Assembly (NCBI GenBank): GCA_041940305.1 | Contig: JBGTSJ010000037.1 | Location: 1 to 40,243 of the forward strand | DNA length: 40,243 bases | Source of the DNA: JBGTSJ01 sp041940305 | Lineage (GTDB): Bacteria > Planctomycetota > Planctomycetia > Planctomycetales > Planctomycetaceae | Direction of reading: 5' to 3' | Shown here: piece by piece, positions 1 through 9,240 of the stretch | Layout of the letters: the number at the start of each line of letters is the position of its first letter | Position numbering within the stretch: the stretch's first letter is position 1 | Translations under genes and position numbers: made by a program | The notes under the pieces: generated by a model | Seen by the model: only the letters and a program-made list of their open reading frames with translations | What the model was told of the DNA's origin: nothing | The model's database searches: none

Positions 1-2
1 CG

Positions 3-563
3 GGCCGCCGTTACCCGCTCGAAGAACCGTTCTTCGTGCTCGCGACGCAGAACCCCATTGAGATGGAAGGGACGTATCCGCTCCCGGAGGCGCAGCTGGA
101 CCGCTTCATGCTCAACGTCGTGATCGACTACCTGCCGCGCGAGGACGAGATCGCAGTGGTGGAGCAGACGACGTCCCGACGACCCGCGGCGATTGAGCCG
201 CTGTTCACCGGCGAGGACATCCTCGCCTTCCACGATGTCGTCCGCCGCGTGCCCATCGCCCGCGAGATTATCGACTACGCCGTGCGTCTCTCCGCGGCGT
301 CACGCCCCGGCCAGATCGGCGCCCCGGACTTCGTTGATCAATGGGTCAGCTGGGGCGCCGGCACGCGCGCGTCGCAGTATCTCGTGCTGGCCGCCAAGGC
401 GCGCGCACTGCTCGCCGGCCGCGCCCACGTCACCGTCGCCGACATTAAATCGCTCGCCCGCCCGGTCCTCCGCCACCGCATCCTCGTCAACTACAAAGCC
501 GAGGCCGAAGGCGTCGCCGTCGAACACGTCATCGACCGGTTGGTGGAGAGCGTGAAGGCGTGA
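3..563 (+). CDS. MoxR-family AAA+ ATPase, C-terminal part (5' end outside window)
   Basis: The gene is open from the first bases of the window, so only its last 186 codons or so are present. The visible part begins just before the block ATQNPIEMEGTYPLPEAQLD, which carries the sensor-1 asparagine and the PLPEAQLDRF signature of MoxR ATPases; the Walker A and B motifs lie upstream of the window. The remainder is the helical lid, ending in RHRILVNYKAEAEGV, also typical of the family. MoxR proteins are ATP-driven chaperones that act with DUF58 and von Willebrand A proteins at the cell envelope. The DUF58 partner is found at 2456-3394, but about 1.9 kb of opposite-strand genes lie between them. 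The family call is secure; the client is unknown. Confidence 0.93.
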   Translation, partial: GRRYPLEEPFFVLATQNPIEMEGTYPLPEAQLDRFMLNVVIDYLPREDEIAVVEQTTSRRPAAIEPLFTGEDILAFHDVVRRVPIAREIIDYAVRLSAASRPGQIGAPDFVDQWVSWGAGTRASQYLVLAAKARALLAGRAHVTVADIKSLARPVLRHRILVNYKAEAEGVAVEHVIDRLVESVKA

Positions 564-588
564 CCGTAATCCATCAAACGGCCCGGCC

Positions 589-831
589 TTATCCATCAAG
601 TCGATCGTTGTGGTCCGGTTCCACATCGAGGACCTGCTTCAGCGCCGTCTCAAACTTTTTCCGACTGCCGCGGCGTGCACGTGCCGCGAGATACTCCTCA
701 GTCCGCAATGCCGACATCTTCTCCGCAACCGCGGAGTTGATGAGTTGGTCGACCGACACTCCCTCCCTTTCAGCACACGTGCAGAGTTGCTGATAGACCG
801 AATCGGAAAAACGGAGAGTCAAAGTTGGCAT
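589..831 (-). CDS. small ribbon-helix-helix-like protein (antitoxin/regulator type)
   Basis: The 80-residue protein starts with an alternating beta strand, TLTLRFSDSVYQQL, followed by two helices (roughly residues 11-22 and 26-40, the latter containing VSVDQLINSAVAEKM). This is the layout of CopG/MetJ/HicB-like ribbon-helix-helix DNA-binding proteins and of many antitoxins. The C-terminal half is basic (LAARARRGSRKKF) and then acidic. Its first 13 bases overlap the end of the three-Cys-motif gene upstream, so it is the last gene of a three-gene minus-strand unit with TcmP. No toxin-like gene follows: the next feature is the convergent moxR end. It may be a repressor of the cassette or an orphan antitoxin. 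The fold is inferred from sequence pattern only. Confidence 0.6.
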   Translation of the reverse strand: MPTLTLRFSDSVYQQLCTCAEREGVSVDQLINSAVAEKMSALRTEEYLAARARRGSRKKFETALKQVLDVEPDHNDRLDG

Positions 832-1565
832 GAGCGCACGACGGCATGTCCTGGAGGAAACTCATCATACGTTCGCCCGTCGAGCTTTCGTCCCGTCGCC
901 TTCTTGCTTCGCCCGCCCCACTGCTTGAAGAAGAACGGAACTCGCGCTCGATGGCACTCGTCGCGGAGGTCAAGAACCCACCGCTTTTCAATCGGACGGG
1001 CTCGAGGTCCGGATTCACCGCCGACAATCACCCAGTCGATTGACTCCAGATCGAGCCCGACGATCGGTCCGATCAGCGGTTCGAGCGAAAGAAACTTGAC
1101 GCATGCGTCTGTCGACCTCAGCAAGTCGATTCGATCAGTGTATTCCTGATTCTCGACACTCACGCCCATCCAGAGGTTGCCCGGCCAATCGATCATGGGC
1201 GAGATCTGCGCCAGCCGTTCCGCCCGCTTCGTCAGAACCTGAAATGTATGCTGTCCGGCGCGGCGGATCACGTTGAGTACGCGCTGAATGTAGGCCGTCG
1301 GCACTGCTTCGTGAAACAGATCGCTCATCGAGTTCACGAATACGCGACGTGGCTTGCGCCACGCCAACGGCCGCTCCAGCATGTGCGGCTGTAGAGTTAC
1401 CCGAAACCCGTTGTCGTAATTCGGAGCCCCCATCCCTTGGAGGCGCTTCGCCATTCGCTCTGCATAACAGTGTTTGCAGCCGGGGCTCACTTTGGTGCAC
1501 CCGGTTACGGGGTTCCACGTCGCGTCCGTCCATTCAATCGCTGAGTTGTCCGACATCCAAGTCAC
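819..1565 (-). CDS. three-Cys-motif protein, phage Gp37/Gp68 family (DUF5131)
   Basis: The start region contains IEWTDATWNPVTGCTKVSPG, the hallmark of the Gp37/Gp68 (DUF5131) family, followed by a CKHCYAE element. The three cysteines fall near residues 23, 30 and 33 (C-X6-C-X2-C), a pattern suggesting an iron-sulfur or metal site like that of radical-SAM enzymes. Later conserved blocks are VFVNSMSDLFH, QVLTKRAER, WMGVSVENQ, FLSLEPLIGP, WVIVGGESGP and VPFFFKQWGG. The biochemical activity is not established. Genes of this family typically lie beside TcmP, as here: the GTG start at 1565 overlaps the TcmP stop as GTGA, indicating translational coupling. An ATG nine bases further in (1556) is an alternative start. 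The family call is firm; function is open. Confidence 0.9.
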   Translation of the reverse strand: MTWMSDNSAIEWTDATWNPVTGCTKVSPGCKHCYAERMAKRLQGMGAPNYDNGFRVTLQPHMLERPLAWRKPRRVFVNSMSDLFHEAVPTAYIQRVLNVIRRAGQHTFQVLTKRAERLAQISPMIDWPGNLWMGVSVENQEYTDRIDLLRSTDACVKFLSLEPLIGPIVGLDLESIDWVIVGGESGPRARPIEKRWVLDLRDECHRARVPFFFKQWGGRSKKATGRKLDGRTYDEFPPGHAVVRSCQL

Positions 1566-2377
1566 CTGCTGTATTTGCGGAAGATGTCCACGACAATCTT
1601 CTTTCCGTTCTTGTTCGGCGATGCAAAGTACAGGTAATACACTACTGCCCCTGTCGAATTGCGCATCGCCACCGGCTCCGGAACATATTGGAACCCGGCA
1701 ACCTCGTGAAGGCGTCTTCGAAATGCCTCGGCCAATCGCTCATTGCTGGCCTTTTCCTCGATGTCTCCGAACAATCCTGGAGTTCTGGTGTATGCGGCTG
1801 CCCGCCACGACTCGTCTCCCCAGGCTGCATTCATCCGCGCGATGTGCTGGGAAGGGACTCGATCAGGATTGCGCCAAAGGACGTTCATATTCGCGTCCAT
1901 AACCATGAAGTTGTAAAAGATCTCAACTGACTTCATCCGTCCGGCCTTATGCAGGACGCTCCAGTCTACATGAAGTCCGTAAGGGTCGAGCAGGCAAAGA
2001 CCGCGTGCAAAATCTTCGTAACGACAGCGTGGAAGCACGTCGCGGAGGAGAATCTGATTGCAGTCGCCCTGGTACACGTGAACGTTGCTGCGGTCGCGGC
2101 TAAGCTCTTCAAGTTGCTGGACGCGTTGAGGGCTGAGGTCAATGAAATGGAACTCATCAAATGAAGGAATCACATTGAGAGCGTTTGCCGGGCTTCCCTC
2201 AATGAACTCTCCGGTGCTTCGCAATCGATGTCGCCCGGAGCCTGCGAACGCATCGATGTAAATGAAACGCTTAATGTCGGGTTGTTTCGACAAGATCGTG
2301 GTATACGCACTGGCGTATTCCCGTAGGATGTCGAGTTTGATTTTCGACCAGGGCCCGATCTCGTCATCTCGTTTCAT
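1562..2377 (-). CDS. tcmP: three-Cys-motif partner protein TcmP
   Basis: The 271-residue protein begins MKRDDEIGPWSKIKLDIL and contains IDAFAGSG (about residues 41-48), a methyltransferase-like motif I, and LLDPYGLHVDW (129-139), resembling the DPPY-type motif IV. These, and the opening GPW..KLDIL..Y..AY..., are typical of TcmP proteins encoded next to three-Cys-motif genes. The fold therefore looks like a Rossmann methyltransferase, but substrate and activity are unknown. The open frame extends further upstream to 2587, into the divergent DUF58 gene; the start at 2377 is preferred because AAGGAT sits at the right distance upstream and family homology begins there. It is the first gene of the cassette that separates moxR from the DUF58 gene. 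A hand count of two 60-base lines gives 53-55 % GC, lower than neighbouring genes. Confidence 0.85.
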   Translation of the reverse strand: MKRDDEIGPWSKIKLDILREYASAYTTILSKQPDIKRFIYIDAFAGSGRHRLRSTGEFIEGSPANALNVIPSFDEFHFIDLSPQRVQQLEELSRDRSNVHVYQGDCNQILLRDVLPRCRYEDFARGLCLLDPYGLHVDWSVLHKAGRMKSVEIFYNFMVMDANMNVLWRNPDRVPSQHIARMNAAWGDESWRAAAYTRTPGLFGDIEEKASNERLAEAFRRRLHEVAGFQYVPEPVAMRNSTGAVVYYLYFASPNKNGKKIVVDIFRKYSR

Positions 2378-2455
2378 GGACTGATCCTTATCGGAACACA
2401 TGTCCACATGATTATCACGCGGTGCTCGACTCTGTGTCAACACCGCTAGTTCCCC

Positions 2456-3394
2456 ATGCAACCCCTCCCCTACCCACCCCCCTCCTTCATCGACCCCCAC
2501 GCCCTGATGCAGATCCGGTCGCTGGAGCTGCGCGCGAAGGCGGTCGTCGAGGGCTTCTTCACCGGGATGCATCGGTCGCCGTACCACGGGTTCTCCGTCG
2601 AGTTCACCGAGTACCGGCAGTACGTCCCCGGGGATGACCCGCGGTATCTCGACTGGCGGCTATACGCCCGCTCGGACCGCTACTTCGTGAAGCGGTTCGA
2701 GGACGAGACGAACCTCCGCTGCCACCTGCTGCTCGATACCAGCCGCTCGATGAGCTTCGGCAAGCTTCCCTACACCAAAGCCGACTACGGCCGCACGCTG
2801 GCCGCCACGCTGGCGTACTTTCTCAACACGCAGCGCGACGCCGTGGGGTTGGTACGGTTTGACGCGGAGATCGAGGATTTCATCCCGGCGCGGTACCGGG
2901 TCGGCCATCTGCGGCGCATCCTGCATGCACTGGATCGGCCCGCGGAAGGAGCCTCGACCAATTTGAGCGTTCCGCTCGAACAGATCGCCGAGCGCGTCCG
3001 CAAGCGGGGCCTGCTGGTGCTCATCTCCGACCTGCTCGCCAATCTCGATGAACTGGAGACGCGACTCGGCTACTTCCGGGCCCGCGGCCACGAGGTCGTG
3101 CTGTTCCAGACGCTCGACCCGTCCGAGATGACGCTCGACTTTGACGAGCCGGTGCTGTTTCAGGACGTCGAATCAGGCCGCGAGGTGTACGTCGATCCGG
3201 CCCACGCCCGCGGGCGCTACGTGCAACGGCTCAATGCACACCTGGAGGCGATCCAGGGAATCTGCGCCCGCCTCGGCATCGAGTCGTGGCAGCTAACGAC
3301 CGATCAGCCGCTGGAAGTCGCACTCGGCGACTTTCTCCGCAGCCGCCAGCGATTGATCTCCCGCGCCGCCACGCGCCGTCGCGGACGACGTTGA
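2456..3394 (+). CDS. DUF58 domain protein (MoxR partner)
   Basis: The 312-residue protein carries the DUF58 signature HGFSVEFTEYRQYVPGDD followed by RYLDWRLYARSDRYFVKRFE (about residues 44-83). It then has a von Willebrand A-like metal site, LLLDTSRSMSFG (DxSxS, near 92-103), and ends with a basic tail (RRGRR). Proteins of this family work with MoxR ATPases in envelope-associated complexes, and genes for the two are normally adjacent. Here the moxR end is at 563, with the TcmP cassette between. TcmP starts 78 bases away on the opposite strand, so the short gap 2378-2455 must hold divergent start signals, unless the gene depends on read-through from moxR. No transmembrane segment is obvious. 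A clean family assignment. Confidence 0.92.
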   Translation: MQPLPYPPPSFIDPHALMQIRSLELRAKAVVEGFFTGMHRSPYHGFSVEFTEYRQYVPGDDPRYLDWRLYARSDRYFVKRFEDETNLRCHLLLDTSRSMSFGKLPYTKADYGRTLAATLAYFLNTQRDAVGLVRFDAEIEDFIPARYRVGHLRRILHALDRPAEGASTNLSVPLEQIAERVRKRGLLVLISDLLANLDELETRLGYFRARGHEVVLFQTLDPSEMTLDFDEPVLFQDVESGREVYVDPAHARGRYVQRLNAHLEAIQGICARLGIESWQLTTDQPLEVALGDFLRSRQRLISRAATRRRGRR

Positions 3395-3414
3395 ATGCGC
3401 CACATCCGATCCCT

Positions 3415-3453
3415 CTAGCCCGCCGCGCTAGTAAGGGCCGAACGTTGCCGAGC
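3415..3453. repeat. 39-base intergenic repeat, copy A
   Basis: This element begins with the imperfect inverted repeat CTAGCCCGCCGCGCTAG and ends in CCGAACGTTGCCGAGC. A second copy at 6941-6979 matches at 35 of 39 positions by direct comparison. Both copies sit between convergent genes (here DUF58 and the FHA-EAL gene), so they could act as two-way transcription ends or as mobile REP-like palindromes. The function is inferred from position only. Nothing else is recognised in 3395-3523. Confidence 0.75.
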
Positions 3454-3523
3454 GCCTGCTTCCCATGAGATGTCTGATGGGCCGCCGCGTGACGCAGGAG
3501 CCATCGTCCGCCGTACTCCACCT

Positions 3524-4768
3524 CTACTGCGGCATCTGCAGCGTGAATTCCGTCGAGAACCCCACGTTCTGCCGCAGCGGCGCGGGCCGGCCGAAGAAGA
3601 AGCCCTGGGCGTAATCGAATCCCAGGTCCCGGCAGGCGTCGGCTTCCGGACCGGTCTCGATCCCCTCGGCGATCGTCGTGGCGCCAAAATCGTGCGCCAT
3701 CTCGACCAGCATCTTCAGCAGCTTCCATTGGTGGTTCGAGGCCCGGTCGGCGTTGCGGACGAGGCAGGCGTCGAACTTCAGGAACTGCGGCGGCGCCTGC
3801 ACCAGCTCCAGCAGCCGCGACTGCCCGGCGCCGAAGTCGTCGTAAGCCAGGTCCACGTTGACCGCCGCAAACCGTTCCTTCAGTGAATGGATCCGCATCG
3901 GGTCGTCGATCGCCCCTTCGTGGATCTCGATCACCAGCGAAATGTCCGGAAAGATCGACCGCAGCCGCTGCACCGACGCCAGGACGTCCCGCTCCAGGTC
4001 CTCGCGGGGATGCGTATTGAGGAACATCCGCGATGAGCCGTTCAGCCGGGGCGCGGCCATCTCGACGGCCCGGGCGCGGCAGAGCACGCTCAGCTCAACC
4101 TCGCGGTTCACGAGTTCGGCCGTCTGGAACATCGTCGCCGGGCTCTTCATGCCGGGGATGCCGCTGCGCGCAAGCGCCTCGTACCCGAGCGTCTCCTTGT
4201 CGGCCAGCGCGACGATCGGCTGGAAGTGCGGCGTGACGGCCTGCTGCTGCATCAATTGCTCGAACTGGCTCAGCACCCAGTCCGGCTCGAAGGAGTCCAT
4301 CGCCTTCGCCGTCTTTTTGAGGGCGGGGTCGTACAGGAAGCCCTCAGGGGGAGTCCGCGGCCGGTACTCCAGCCGGAACTCCATGTCAGCCAGTTCGATG
4401 TGGTCCCCTTCGCCGATCGGCGTCGGCCGCGTGACCCGGCGGCGGTTCACGTACGTGCCGTTTGTGCTTCCCAGGTCGCGGATCAGCAGGTTCTCGCCGA
4501 TGACGAGAATCTCGGCGTGCCGTCCCGAGACACGCGCCGACGGCAACGTCAGAGACACGCCCGGCCGCCGTCCGATGACGAACGACTCGACGTTGATCGG
4601 AAACTTCTCAATCGGGCGACCCGCAGCCAGACAGCCGGACAGATACCATCCGGTCTCCACCGCAGTCGTCCGCGGAAGCTGTGCCGAACCGAGTTCCATA
4701 CGGGGCCTCACGGGCGCAACAGTCGCGGATTCAAATGCCCCCAACTCTAGTTCCGACTTGCTCGACAT
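3524..4768 (-). CDS. FHA-EAL fusion, probable cyclic-di-GMP phosphodiesterase
   Basis: The 414-residue soluble protein joins two domains. Residues of about 62-132 form a forkhead-associated (FHA) domain, with VIGRR, SGRHAE and DLGSTNGTYVN supplying the phosphothreonine-binding loops. Residues of about 165-405 form an EAL domain: EALAR at 196-200, FLNTH, IEIHEG, YDDFGAG, LKFDACL, IAEGIET and a final QGFFFGRP. The residues known to bind metal and catalyse hydrolysis in EAL enzymes (E of EAL, N, E..E, DD, K, E, Q) all appear to be present, so it is probably an active enzyme turning cyclic-di-GMP into pGpG. The FHA domain suggests control by a Ser/Thr kinase. No Shine-Dalgarno site is seen before the ATG. 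The upstream region to 5233 contains the assembly gap. Confidence 0.9.
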   Translation of the reverse strand: MSSKSELELGAFESATVAPVRPRMELGSAQLPRTTAVETGWYLSGCLAAGRPIEKFPINVESFVIGRRPGVSLTLPSARVSGRHAEILVIGENLLIRDLGSTNGTYVNRRRVTRPTPIGEGDHIELADMEFRLEYRPRTPPEGFLYDPALKKTAKAMDSFEPDWVLSQFEQLMQQQAVTPHFQPIVALADKETLGYEALARSGIPGMKSPATMFQTAELVNREVELSVLCRARAVEMAAPRLNGSSRMFLNTHPREDLERDVLASVQRLRSIFPDISLVIEIHEGAIDDPMRIHSLKERFAAVNVDLAYDDFGAGQSRLLELVQAPPQFLKFDACLVRNADRASNHQWKLLKMLVEMAHDFGATTIAEGIETGPEADACRDLGFDYAQGFFFGRPAPLRQNVGFSTEFTLQMPQ

Positions 4769-4851
4769 GCGGCAAAATGACGCATCCCCGCAGGCAGGCG
4801 GAGCATGCGCCGCTGTCTATTCGCGCGGTCGTCCGCTGCGGCGCGGCTGCG

Positions 4852-4861
4852 NNNNNNNNNN
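4852..4861. other. assembly gap (10 N)
   Basis: Ten undetermined bases interrupt the divergent intergenic region 4769-5233. The true length of the missing piece is unknown, since ten N may be a placeholder. No gene is recognised in the rest of this 465-base region. An open frame running through the N into the gene at 5234 has no protein-like character before that ATG. Promoters for both flanking genes should lie here, but none is convincing. Confidence 0.95.
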
Positions 4862-5233
4862 AAGTGCAACAACGCAGATCGCGCGGGATGTAGCGTCCCG
4901 CCGACAACCCGGCCGTCGGACCGGCCTGCTGATTGTCCCGTCGCGGACCGGAGCCTGCCTGTTCTGCCGGACGCCTGCCCGCCTCGCGCCGCTCCCACCG
5001 GTCAATTCGGTTCAAGCGTCAGCGGAGGGCCGGTCGATACCACCGACAGGGGCGGATTCTTCGCGCCGTTGCGCGCGATCGGTTTCCGCAGGTTTTCACC
5101 AAGCTGCCTGGGGGGCGGCGCGGCCCGGCCAAAGTCCCGGTCTCATTCGGCCGGTGACGACAGAAGCGGCTTCGCGCGGCAGGAGCCGCCGGTCCCGCTG
5201 CTTTCAGGCACGCTGCGACGTGGCGGATCGAAC

Positions 5234-6859
5234 ATGACCCGGCTCGTGCCATCGAACTGGATGTCGCCGGCGCGCTGGCTGCGTCGCGGACTCCCCTTCC
5301 TCGCTGCTGCTTCTGCCGCGGCCTTTTGCTGGGACGGTCCGGGCCTGCACGCGTGGGCCGAACCGCCGACATCGCAGGCGGTCCACACTTCGCGCCCCAA
5401 GTTCCGCATCCCATTCCAGTTCGATCCCGACGAGATGGCTCGCATCGGAGCCGTCGAGATTCGGCTGTTTGTCTCGACCGACCAGGGGAAACGCTGGCAA
5501 CACGCGCAATCAGTCCCGCCGACGGAAGGCCGCTTCACCTTCGAGGCCGCCAACGAAGGGGAATACTGGTTCGCCGTCCGCACGGTGGATGGCCAGAACC
5601 AACTCTATCCGCCGGGCCCGCCGCAGGCCGGACTGCAGGTCGTGGTCGACCAGACGAACCCGCAACTGGAACTCCGGGTGCGTGAACCCAGTCCCGGCCA
5701 GGTCGAACTCTCGTGGCGGGCCACCGACGACCATCTGGACCTCAACACGCTCGCGCTGGAGTATCTCGACCCCGCCGGCACGGACTGGCAGGCCGTCAAC
5801 ATCACGCCGATGGATTCGGGCCAGACCACCTGGACCGCCACCCGTGCCGGACGACTGTTCATCCGCGGGTCCGTCAGCGACCGGGCGGGGAACACGTCGA
5901 CAGCGGACGCCGCGACTGACGTCCGCGCCGGTAATCCGGCCCAGCCGCAGCCTGCGCGTCCGGACTTCAGCCAGCCGGTCGCCGGACCGACTCCCGACGC
6001 CTCCGGCGACGTCGCCGCGCTTCCGTTCCAGCCGGTCATCATGCCGCACGGGATTGACGACGGCTCCGTTCCGGCCTCGCTCGCACCGCAGACGCGTCCG
6101 GCGCCCGCGCCGCGCCCGGTCAGCAGCCAGACTCAAACGCAGCCCTCAACCCCGATCCTCCAGAACGAGGTGTTGACCCCCGTCGTCCCGGTGCCGGAGA
6201 ACTCCACCACAGAAACCGCAAACGGTGTGGTCACACGCTACGTCCGAGCGCCGGCGTTCAACGTCAGCTACGAACTGGAGGATGTCGGTCCCTCCGGCGT
6301 CTCCAGCGTCGACCTGTACATCACGGAGAACAACGGCTTCAAATGGTTCTACTACGGACCCGATGAAGACCGCCGCAGCCCATTTGAAATTGAAGTCCCC
6401 GAGGATGGCTCGTACGGGTTCGCCATCCGCGTTCGCAGCGGCGTCGGCCTCGTGCAGGACCCGCCGCAGCCCGGCGAAGGGCCGACGCTCGTCGTCGTCG
6501 TCGATCGCCAGCCGCCGCAGGCCGAGATCACCGCGGCCGTGCAGGGGCAGGGCGCCTCGCGCGGAGAAGTCGAGATCCAGTGGACCGTCAAGGACGAGCG
6601 CCTGCCGCAGGAGCCGATCCTCCTCTCGCACGCGGCCTCGCCCGCCGGTCCCTGGCAACCGATCACCGGCTGGATCGAGAACACCGGCCGCTACCGCTGG
6701 AAGGTGGACCAGAGCTGGACGCACCCGGTCTACCTCCGCCTGGAAGCCCGCGACTCCGCCGGCAACCTGACGCGCGTCGATACCAAGTCCCCGCTCGTCC
6801 TCGACCTCTCCCGGCCATCGGCCCGCATCACCGACGTCGAAGCCGACGACCCGCAATGA
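5234..6859 (+). CDS. exported protein with repeated Ig-like beta-sandwich domains
   Basis: From the ATG at 5234 the 541-residue product has a basic start, a hydrophobic segment (GLPFLAAASAAAF) and a likely signal cleavage near AWAEPP. The mature part has two similar halves joined by a Pro/Gln-rich linker of about 120 residues. Each half has a domain with a pattern of the type V-I-L-(Y/F)-x-(S/T)-x-(D/N)-x-G-x-x-W followed by (F)-x-(A)-x-E-(G)-x-Y-(W/G)-F-A-(V/I)-R, then VVVD(Q/R), then a second strand-rich domain ending in R..DRAGN or ARDSAGN. The closing motifs resemble Ig-like or fibronectin-III-like folds found in secreted planctomycete proteins. No catalytic motif is visible. A structural or adhesive role in the periplasm or at the surface is a guess. 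An alternative start is the ATG at 5261. Confidence 0.75.
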   Translation: MTRLVPSNWMSPARWLRRGLPFLAAASAAAFCWDGPGLHAWAEPPTSQAVHTSRPKFRIPFQFDPDEMARIGAVEIRLFVSTDQGKRWQHAQSVPPTEGRFTFEAANEGEYWFAVRTVDGQNQLYPPGPPQAGLQVVVDQTNPQLELRVREPSPGQVELSWRATDDHLDLNTLALEYLDPAGTDWQAVNITPMDSGQTTWTATRAGRLFIRGSVSDRAGNTSTADAATDVRAGNPAQPQPARPDFSQPVAGPTPDASGDVAALPFQPVIMPHGIDDGSVPASLAPQTRPAPAPRPVSSQTQTQPSTPILQNEVLTPVVPVPENSTTETANGVVTRYVRAPAFNVSYELEDVGPSGVSSVDLYITENNGFKWFYYGPDEDRRSPFEIEVPEDGSYGFAIRVRSGVGLVQDPPQPGEGPTLVVVVDRQPPQAEITAAVQGQGASRGEVEIQWTVKDERLPQEPILLSHAASPAGPWQPITGWIENTGRYRWKVDQSWTHPVYLRLEARDSAGNLTRVDTKSPLVLDLSRPSARITDVEADDPQ

Positions 6860-6940
6860 GAGAGCGGCAGACGTCAGTCCGCCGAGTCCGCAAGCGGAAC
6901 CCGGACACCGCGCCCCTGGGCACTCAGCGCCGCACGCACA

Positions 6941-6979
6941 CTAGCCCGACGCGCTAGCGAGGCCCGAACGTTGCCGAGC
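6941..6979. repeat. 39-base intergenic repeat, copy B
   Basis: This is the second copy of the element at 3415-3453. It begins CTAGCCCGACGCGCTAG, an imperfect inverted repeat, and ends with the same 16 bases, CCGAACGTTGCCGAGC. It again lies between convergent genes, the exported protein ending at 6859 and the small membrane protein ending at 7012. Confidence 0.75.
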
Positions 6980-7011
6980 CCCCGCCGCGCGCCCTCGCCT
7001 CAGCGTACCCC

Positions 7012-7320
7012 TCACCGCATTCCCTGCACAATCAGCGCCACCCCGCACCCGAACGCGATCAGCCCGAAAACCCATCCCGGGAAGAAGCCGATCGCCGCGC
7101 CGGCGTCGGCGTCAAAGAATCGCCACCGGCCCTGCTGCTCGTCATCGGCGCGGCGGAAGTACAGCAGATCCCCCACGATGAACGTCGTGGCCGCGGCCAT
7201 GGTGGCGATCCCGCTCAACAGGTCCGATCCGCCAAACAGCAGCTCTCCGGTCGCGAACACCACGCCAAACACCACGAATGCCGCGATGAACAGGATCACC
7301 GCGGGAGCGTTGAAGTGCAT
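7012..7320 (-). CDS. small integral membrane protein, unknown function
   Basis: The 102-residue product has three hydrophobic stretches: about residues 5-24 (PAVILFIAAFVVFGVVF), 30-48 (SDLLSGIATMAAATTFIVGD) and 76-98 (GFFPGWVFGLIAFGCGVALIV). A charged loop containing RRADDEQQGRWRFFD lies before the last. The start at 7320 is chosen because AGGAAA stands six bases before it; the frame stays open upstream, but that stretch is Arg-rich and unlike protein. The gene is divergent from glnS, with about 100 bases between the starts. No family is recognised. The length and shape suit the small inner-membrane proteins of unknown function common in planctomycetes. Confidence 0.65.
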   Translation of the reverse strand: MHFNAPAVILFIAAFVVFGVVFATGELLFGGSDLLSGIATMAAATTFIVGDLLYFRRADDEQQGRWRFFDADAGAAIGFFPGWVFGLIAFGCGVALIVQGMR

Positions 7321-7349
7321 GGCGATTTCCTGCTGCGAATGGCTGGTCT

Positions 7350-7376
7350 TTGTCCGCACCATGCGCCTGCTACAAT
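7350..7376 (+). promoter_or_regulatory. possible glnS promoter
   Basis: TACAAT at 7371-7376 matches the bacterial -10 consensus closely, and TTGTCC at 7350-7355 could serve as a -35 element, although the 15-base spacer is short. It lies about 45 bases before the glnS start, in the divergent gap with the small membrane protein. Found by eye; weak support. Confidence 0.3.
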
Positions 7377-7421
7377 TCCGTCGCGCTCTCGTTGCAATCA
7401 CGCGTTGACGGAAAGACAGAC

Positions 7422-9116
<1,695 letters not shown>

Positions 9117-9240
9117 GAGTGAACTGGAGCTTTACGTAACTGAGCGGGTCATGCGCTGAGCGGCCCTCCCCGCTGGTTGTATCCCGCCGCGCGGCTGTGA
9201 TATGACTGGGTGATCCTTCCTGTCTCGCCCGGGAATCATC

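Noticed and set aside
4805..5233. Upstream extension of the exported-protein gene through the N run
   Set aside because: It crosses undetermined bases, is Arg/Ser/Pro-rich and would bury the signal peptide.
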